Positions 6,635 through 9,643 of a stretch of 9,643 nt of DNA are shown here, one piece after another. Every line of letters begins with the position of its first letter. Within the stretch, counting starts at the first letter, position 1. The notes under the pieces are model-generated. The model was given only the letters and a program-made list of their open reading frames with translations. It did no database searches and was not told where the DNA came from. The stretch is from JAAZKO01 sp964432115 (lineage in GTDB: Bacteria; Patescibacteriota; Microgenomatia; UBA1400; PJMF01): positions 1 through 9,643 of the forward strand of contig CAYSMC010000038.1 of NCBI GenBank assembly GCA_964432115.1, read 5' to 3'. A program made the translations under genes and the position numbers.

Positions 6635-7234
6635 TTAGTCTAGACTTTGGAGAGGAGCTTCGGCTTCAATTGCCACTATTTCCACTCGTCCCACATCCAT
6701 AAACCAGCCAGATTTTTGAGCCTTATTAGTTTCACCCCAAATCTTAATTTCCATTCCCACAAAGTCATCCAAATCTGTAACTGAAGAGGTTAGGGCTACA
6801 GTTTGACTTTCTCCACCTTCTCTAAGTAGTCGATGTGATCCTTCACCATCAACTCCTCCTTTTTCCAAATAGCCTTGAGTGCTATCAGAAAAAGTATCTT
6901 TATCAGTTACCCCAAAGAAATCACCAACCTTAATAGTGCTGACTTCTCCGGCTGTTTGGGCGACATTACCTTGTCCTAGATTAGCTTTTTTATTAAGTCT
7001 GGAACTGCCATACCCAGTTAGAGTGCCAGCTAGGATTGCTATGACAGCAAAAATAATAAACTTCTTTTTTTGTTGTTTAGTCATATTTTTTTTATTTCGT
7101 TCATTGTTGGTATCATTAGCTAAATTTATGTGACTTGAGTCATCGTCCAAATTTTCAATAATAGTTTTTGGAGGATTTAAATTGTCTTCAATTTTTGGTG
7201 TTTCGTCAATATGTGTTTCTTGCGTTTCTGTCAT
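6635..7234 (-). CDS. Membrane-anchored protein with extracellular domain, Patescibacteria-type hypothetical
   Basis: This 199-aa protein has an acidic, Asn/Asp-rich N-terminus (1-50), a basic stretch K-K-N-M-T-K-Q-Q-K-K-K (48-58) and one membrane helix (about 59-76). That arrangement gives N-in, C-out topology. The outer part (about 100-190) is compact and beta-rich. Gly121, Glu131-Gly132, His134-Arg135-Leu136, G-G-E-S-Q (140-144), L-T-S-S-V-x-D-L-D (148-156) and G-W-F-M-D-V-G (176-182) look like conserved positions. It reads like an OB-fold or similar small barrel, but the fold is inferred. It resembles a recurring hypothetical of CPR genomes, by recollection only. ATG 7234 is preferred over Met51 because a good ribosome binding site lies in front of it. 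Its position between prfB and ftsE suggests an envelope or division role. Confidence 0.82.
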   Translation of the reverse strand: MTETQETHIDETPKIEDNLNPPKTIIENLDDDSSHINLANDTNNERNKKNMTKQQKKKFIIFAVIAILAGTLTGYGSSRLNKKANLGQGNVAQTAGEVSTIKVGDFFGVTDKDTFSDSTQGYLEKGGVDGEGSHRLLREGGESQTVALTSSVTDLDDFVGMEIKIWGETNKAQKSGWFMDVGRVEIVAIEAEAPLQSLD

Positions 7235-7242
7235 AAAAAATT

Positions 7243-7248
7243 TCCTTC
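7243..7248 (-). promoter_or_regulatory. Shine-Dalgarno sequence for the 199-aa gene
   Basis: Read on the minus strand this is GAAGGA, followed by AA and T6 before the ATG at 7234, an eight-base spacing. It is the only strong ribosome binding site I see in the run. It decides the start over the internal Met51 and suggests that this gene is initiated on its own after prfB ends 33 bases upstream. Confidence 0.75.
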
Positions 7249-7267
7249 ATTTTTATTGTAAAGCAAT

Positions 7268-8356
7268 TTACTGACGAATTAAAGCTAAAATAAATTGATC
7301 TAAATCGCCATCTAGTACCTCATTGGTTTGACTAGTTTCTACTTGAGTTCGAGTATCTTTCACTAATTGATAGGGATGTAGCACATAATTGCGAATTTGT
7401 GTGCCCCAACTAGCATGTTGGTGATGGCCTTTTTCTTTGGCTAGAGTATTTTCTCGCTCTTCTTCCTGAATTTTGGCTAATTTAGCTTTTAAAATTTTCA
7501 TCGCTCGCTCTTTATTCTGCACTTGGCTACGTTCTTCTCGACACTTGACCGTAATGCCACTGGGTTCATGAGTTAGTTCCACCGCCGTGTTGAGTTTATT
7601 GACTGATTGACCACCGGCTCCACCAGCTCGAGTAAAGTTCCAAGTCAAATCTTTATCTTTAATGTCAATTTCTTGACGATCTTCCACAATGGGCAAAACT
7701 TCTACTAAGGCAAAAGAGGTTTGGCGTAAATTATCAGCATTAAAAGGACTTTGTCTGACTAATCGATGAGTACCATGTTCACCTTTTAAGTAACCATAAG
7801 CAAAATCAGCCTCAATTTCAAAAACCACTTCTTTAATACCCGCATCTTCTCCTCGAGTTTTATTAACCAGGCGATAAGGCCAGTTTTTTCTTTCAAAATA
7901 ACGCCGATACATGCGTTCTAGCATTTCCGCCCAATCCATAGCTTCAGTGCCTCCCTGGCCAGGATGGATAGACATCATCGCTCCACAGTGATCAAATTTT
8001 TTATTGAGATAATGTTTGAGTTCCAATTTTTTTAGGATTTTTTTTAATTCATGGCTAGTTTGATCAATATCTGTTTTTAATTCTTGGTTTAATTCTTTTT
8101 TTGTTCCCTCATTTTCTAATTCAATGAAAGTCTGTAGGTCATTTAATTTTTCGGCAATTAATTTTTGTTCGTCAATAATAGTTTGAGCTCTTTGTTGTTT
8201 TTTGATTTCACTTTGAGCTTCTTCTTTTTGCCAAAAATCAGGACTACTGCTAGCTTTTTGAATTTGCTCGACAATATTTTTTTCTTTAGCTAAGTCAAAA
8301 TTAGCTAAAAATTTTTCTACGTCTTTAATTAATTGTTTTAACTCATCTTCCGTCAT
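7268..8356 (-). CDS. prfB: Peptide chain release factor 2 (RF2)
   Basis: This 362-aa RF2 terminates translation at UAA and UGA. The codon-recognition tripeptide is S-P-F (203-205), specific to RF2. The catalytic loop is G-G-Q (248-250), in T-R-A-G-G-A-G-G-Q. Ala244 corresponds to E. coli position 246, where most bacteria have Ala or Ser and E. coli K-12 has Thr. The N-terminal helical domain (1-115) is followed by the H-P-G-Q-G-G-T-E-A-M-D-W-A motif (131-143). The usual autoregulatory +1 frameshift with an in-frame UGA near codon 26 is absent: the frame runs unbroken from ATG 8356 through the segment aligning with that site. The start lies 4 bases after the DUF4012 stop, with no clear Shine-Dalgarno sequence. 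The C-terminal G-W/S-W-G-T-Q-I-R-x-Y-V and D-L-D-Q-F-I motifs are intact. Confidence 0.97.
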   Translation of the reverse strand: MTEDELKQLIKDVEKFLANFDLAKEKNIVEQIQKASSSPDFWQKEEAQSEIKKQQRAQTIIDEQKLIAEKLNDLQTFIELENEGTKKELNQELKTDIDQTSHELKKILKKLELKHYLNKKFDHCGAMMSIHPGQGGTEAMDWAEMLERMYRRYFERKNWPYRLVNKTRGEDAGIKEVVFEIEADFAYGYLKGEHGTHRLVRQSPFNADNLRQTSFALVEVLPIVEDRQEIDIKDKDLTWNFTRAGGAGGQSVNKLNTAVELTHEPSGITVKCREERSQVQNKERAMKILKAKLAKIQEEERENTLAKEKGHHQHASWGTQIRNYVLHPYQLVKDTRTQVETSQTNEVLDGDLDQFILALIRQ

Positions 8357-8360
8357 GTCT

Positions 8361-9643
8361 TTATTTTAACCGATCTCTGGTCAGAGTCCAGTTATTAACC
8401 AATTCTTGATTTTGATAAAGGTAGATGGGAATTTCGTTCACACCTGATTGTTTTTGGATTTCTAGATTTGAATATTGATTGTTGTCTTCTAAATCAATGA
8501 CTAGATTGACCTGACTTTGTTCGGCAACAATCAGCAATAAACTAATTTCTAAAAATTCTTGATTGTTTTGATTAAAATAGGGTTGGCTAAGAAAATCTAC
8601 TTTTTTAGTTTCTCCACCATCACTGATTAGTTGTATTTGTTTGATTTTTATGTCTGGAGCAAAATATAAGCGCTGATAGTTGACATAGCTGAGATGATCG
8701 GCAGTGTTTAGATCTGGATTAGTACTAATAGTTAGTGGCGGTTGATTCTTGTTGCTAAACTTGATTAAAATTTGCTCAACTCGTTTATCATTTTGGTAAA
8801 AATGAAATTCTCTGTCGATTAAACGATTGGCTTTATTAATACCAACGTTGCTTTCTACACTATAAAAATAAAAATCTACTGGATTTTTTCTGATTAATTG
8901 ACCGGCAAAACCGTGTTTTTGCCAAATGTTTGCTAATGTTTGATCTTGACTGTAAATTTGAATATTTTTATTAGCCAAATTATCTAACAAGACTCTAGCG
9001 AGAGCTAAAGTTTCTTGAGTACTTAATTGGCTGAGTCGATTTTCTATAGCTACTTTACTATGATCTAAAAAATTAGCTTTTTCTGTTGAGCCAGCGAAAA
9101 AATTTAAACGATCAGCTCTGGCTAGTTGAGCAAAGTTTTGGGCATCGATTGCCCCTTCATAATCTGCTAATTGAATCGGTCCGATGTGAGTTAATAAATT
9201 TTCGATAAAATTTAGATTAACAAAAATAATGCCAGCTATTTCTTGTTTTTGATCTAAATATGGACTTTCATTGGCAATTTCTTGCCAAAGTTCAATGATT
9301 TTTTCGGCACTGTTAGCTAAATCTGGCCACCAATTAGCATCTTGAATAAACAAACCATGTCCTTCACTTAAATATTCATAATGACCTGGTGGGCTGGCTG
9401 GAAACTTGCTTTGTTGGCCAGCGACACTATAAATATCTTCTATCGGAGTTAAATTCCACATTCCATGTGAAAATTCTAAGAAAAAATAAGAACCCATAAA
9501 ACCACCGGTAGCTCTTAATTCATCACTATTTTGTAACATTATTAAATAGCGAGTATTTTTTTCAAGTAAAAAATGCGCTAAAATTTGGCTTAAATCTTCA
9601 CTAAAATCCTTAAAAATTATTTTTTTTAAATTTTTATTAATAT
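8361..9643 (-). CDS. DUF4012 domain protein (5' end outside window)
   Basis: The frame is open to the right edge. The first internal ATG (9539) lies inside the hallmark motif R-Y-L-I-M-L-Q-N-S-D-E-L-R-A-T-G-G-F, so it is not the start. About 426 residues are visible. The motif continues with M-G-S-Y. Further DUF4012 features are the D-A-N-W-W-P-D-L-x-x-S-A-E segment near base 9340 and I-I-F-V-N-L, x-L-L-T-H-I-G-P-I just after it. The last ~200 residues look beta-rich and extracellular. Family members usually have an N-terminal membrane anchor, which would lie outside the window. They occur near surface polysaccharide or envelope genes, but their biochemical activity is not established. It is the first gene of the minus-strand run seen here, ending 4 bases before prfB. 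Confidence 0.88.
   Translation of the reverse strand, partial: INKNLKKIIFKDFSEDLSQILAHFLLEKNTRYLIMLQNSDELRATGGFMGSYFFLEFSHGMWNLTPIEDIYSVAGQQSKFPASPPGHYEYLSEGHGLFIQDANWWPDLANSAEKIIELWQEIANESPYLDQKQEIAGIIFVNLNFIENLLTHIGPIQLADYEGAIDAQNFAQLARADRLNFFAGSTEKANFLDHSKVAIENRLSQLSTQETLALARVLLDNLANKNIQIYSQDQTLANIWQKHGFAGQLIRKNPVDFYFYSVESNVGINKANRLIDREFHFYQNDKRVEQILIKFSNKNQPPLTISTNPDLNTADHLSYVNYQRLYFAPDIKIKQIQLISDGGETKKVDFLSQPYFNQNNQEFLEISLLLIVAEQSQVNLVIDLEDNNQYSNLEIQKQSGVNEIPIYLYQNQELVNNWTLTRDRLK

Noticed and set aside
6618..6636. Possible short hairpin (AATCA/TGATT) between the 199-aa gene and ftsE
   Set aside because: The stem is five AT-rich pairs with a long loop and no following U-tract, too weak for a terminator.
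3425..6832. Repeated 12-base string tctctaagtagt near 3427 and 6824
   Set aside because: Both copies encode L-L-R-(D/E)-G type segments in unrelated genes. No wider similarity surrounds them, so chance is the simplest explanation.
6879..7133. Plus-strand frame of 84 codons opposite the 199-aa gene
   Set aside because: Antisense shadow of the membrane helix and linker of the real gene, with no promoter or ribosome binding site.

Overview
The window is AT-rich, densely packed bacterial chromosome. It most likely comes from a Patescibacteria (Candidate Phyla Radiation) genome. The reasons are a DUF4012 protein, a compact prfB/ftsEX neighbourhood with a small one-TM protein of a type I associate with these bacteria, several lineage-type hypothetical membrane proteins, few Shine-Dalgarno sequences and very short intergenic gaps. 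This placement rests on protein recognition by eye. I cannot resolve the class, and Parcubacteria versus Microgenomates is open.

Layout, left to right. (1) Bases 1-719 hold the 3' end of a plus-strand gene for a surface protein with a fibronectin-III-like domain and two or more membrane segments. (2) A bidirectional hairpin terminator (738-765) separates it from a convergent 555-aa membrane protein of unknown function (787-2454, minus). (3) A 55-bp divergent intergenic region carries two perfect TATAAT boxes facing outwards. It drives the 555-aa gene and a plus-strand PD-(D/E)XK nuclease of RecB/Cas4 type (2510-3385), both with almost no 5' leader. (4) The nuclease stop codon directly abuts the stop of a small DUF1599-like gene on the other strand. 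(5) From 3386 to the right edge, seven genes run in one direction on the minus strand with gaps of 4 to 33 bases. In transcription order they are a DUF4012 protein (5' end outside the window), prfB (RF2), a 199-aa membrane-anchored protein, ftsE, ftsX, a secreted coiled-coil/C39-like cysteine peptidase, and the DUF1599-like gene.

The functional core is a cell-division and wall-remodelling module. FtsE is the ATPase and FtsX the membrane subunit. The gene directly downstream encodes an exported coiled-coil protein whose C-terminal catalytic domain looks like a C39-family papain-fold peptidase. This is the position filled by EnvC, PcsB, CwlO or RipC partners in other bacteria, which carry LytM, CHAP or NlpC/P60 domains instead. 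The 199-aa protein between prfB and ftsE, with its conserved-looking extracellular domain, may belong to the same module. prfB next to ftsEX is an ancient arrangement also seen in Gram-positive bacteria.

No tRNA, rRNA, CRISPR array, insertion sequence or integrase was seen. There is no gene-free stretch longer than about 70 bases. Nine of the ten genes end in TAA and one in TAG. The presence of RF2 and full-length frames argue for the standard genetic code.
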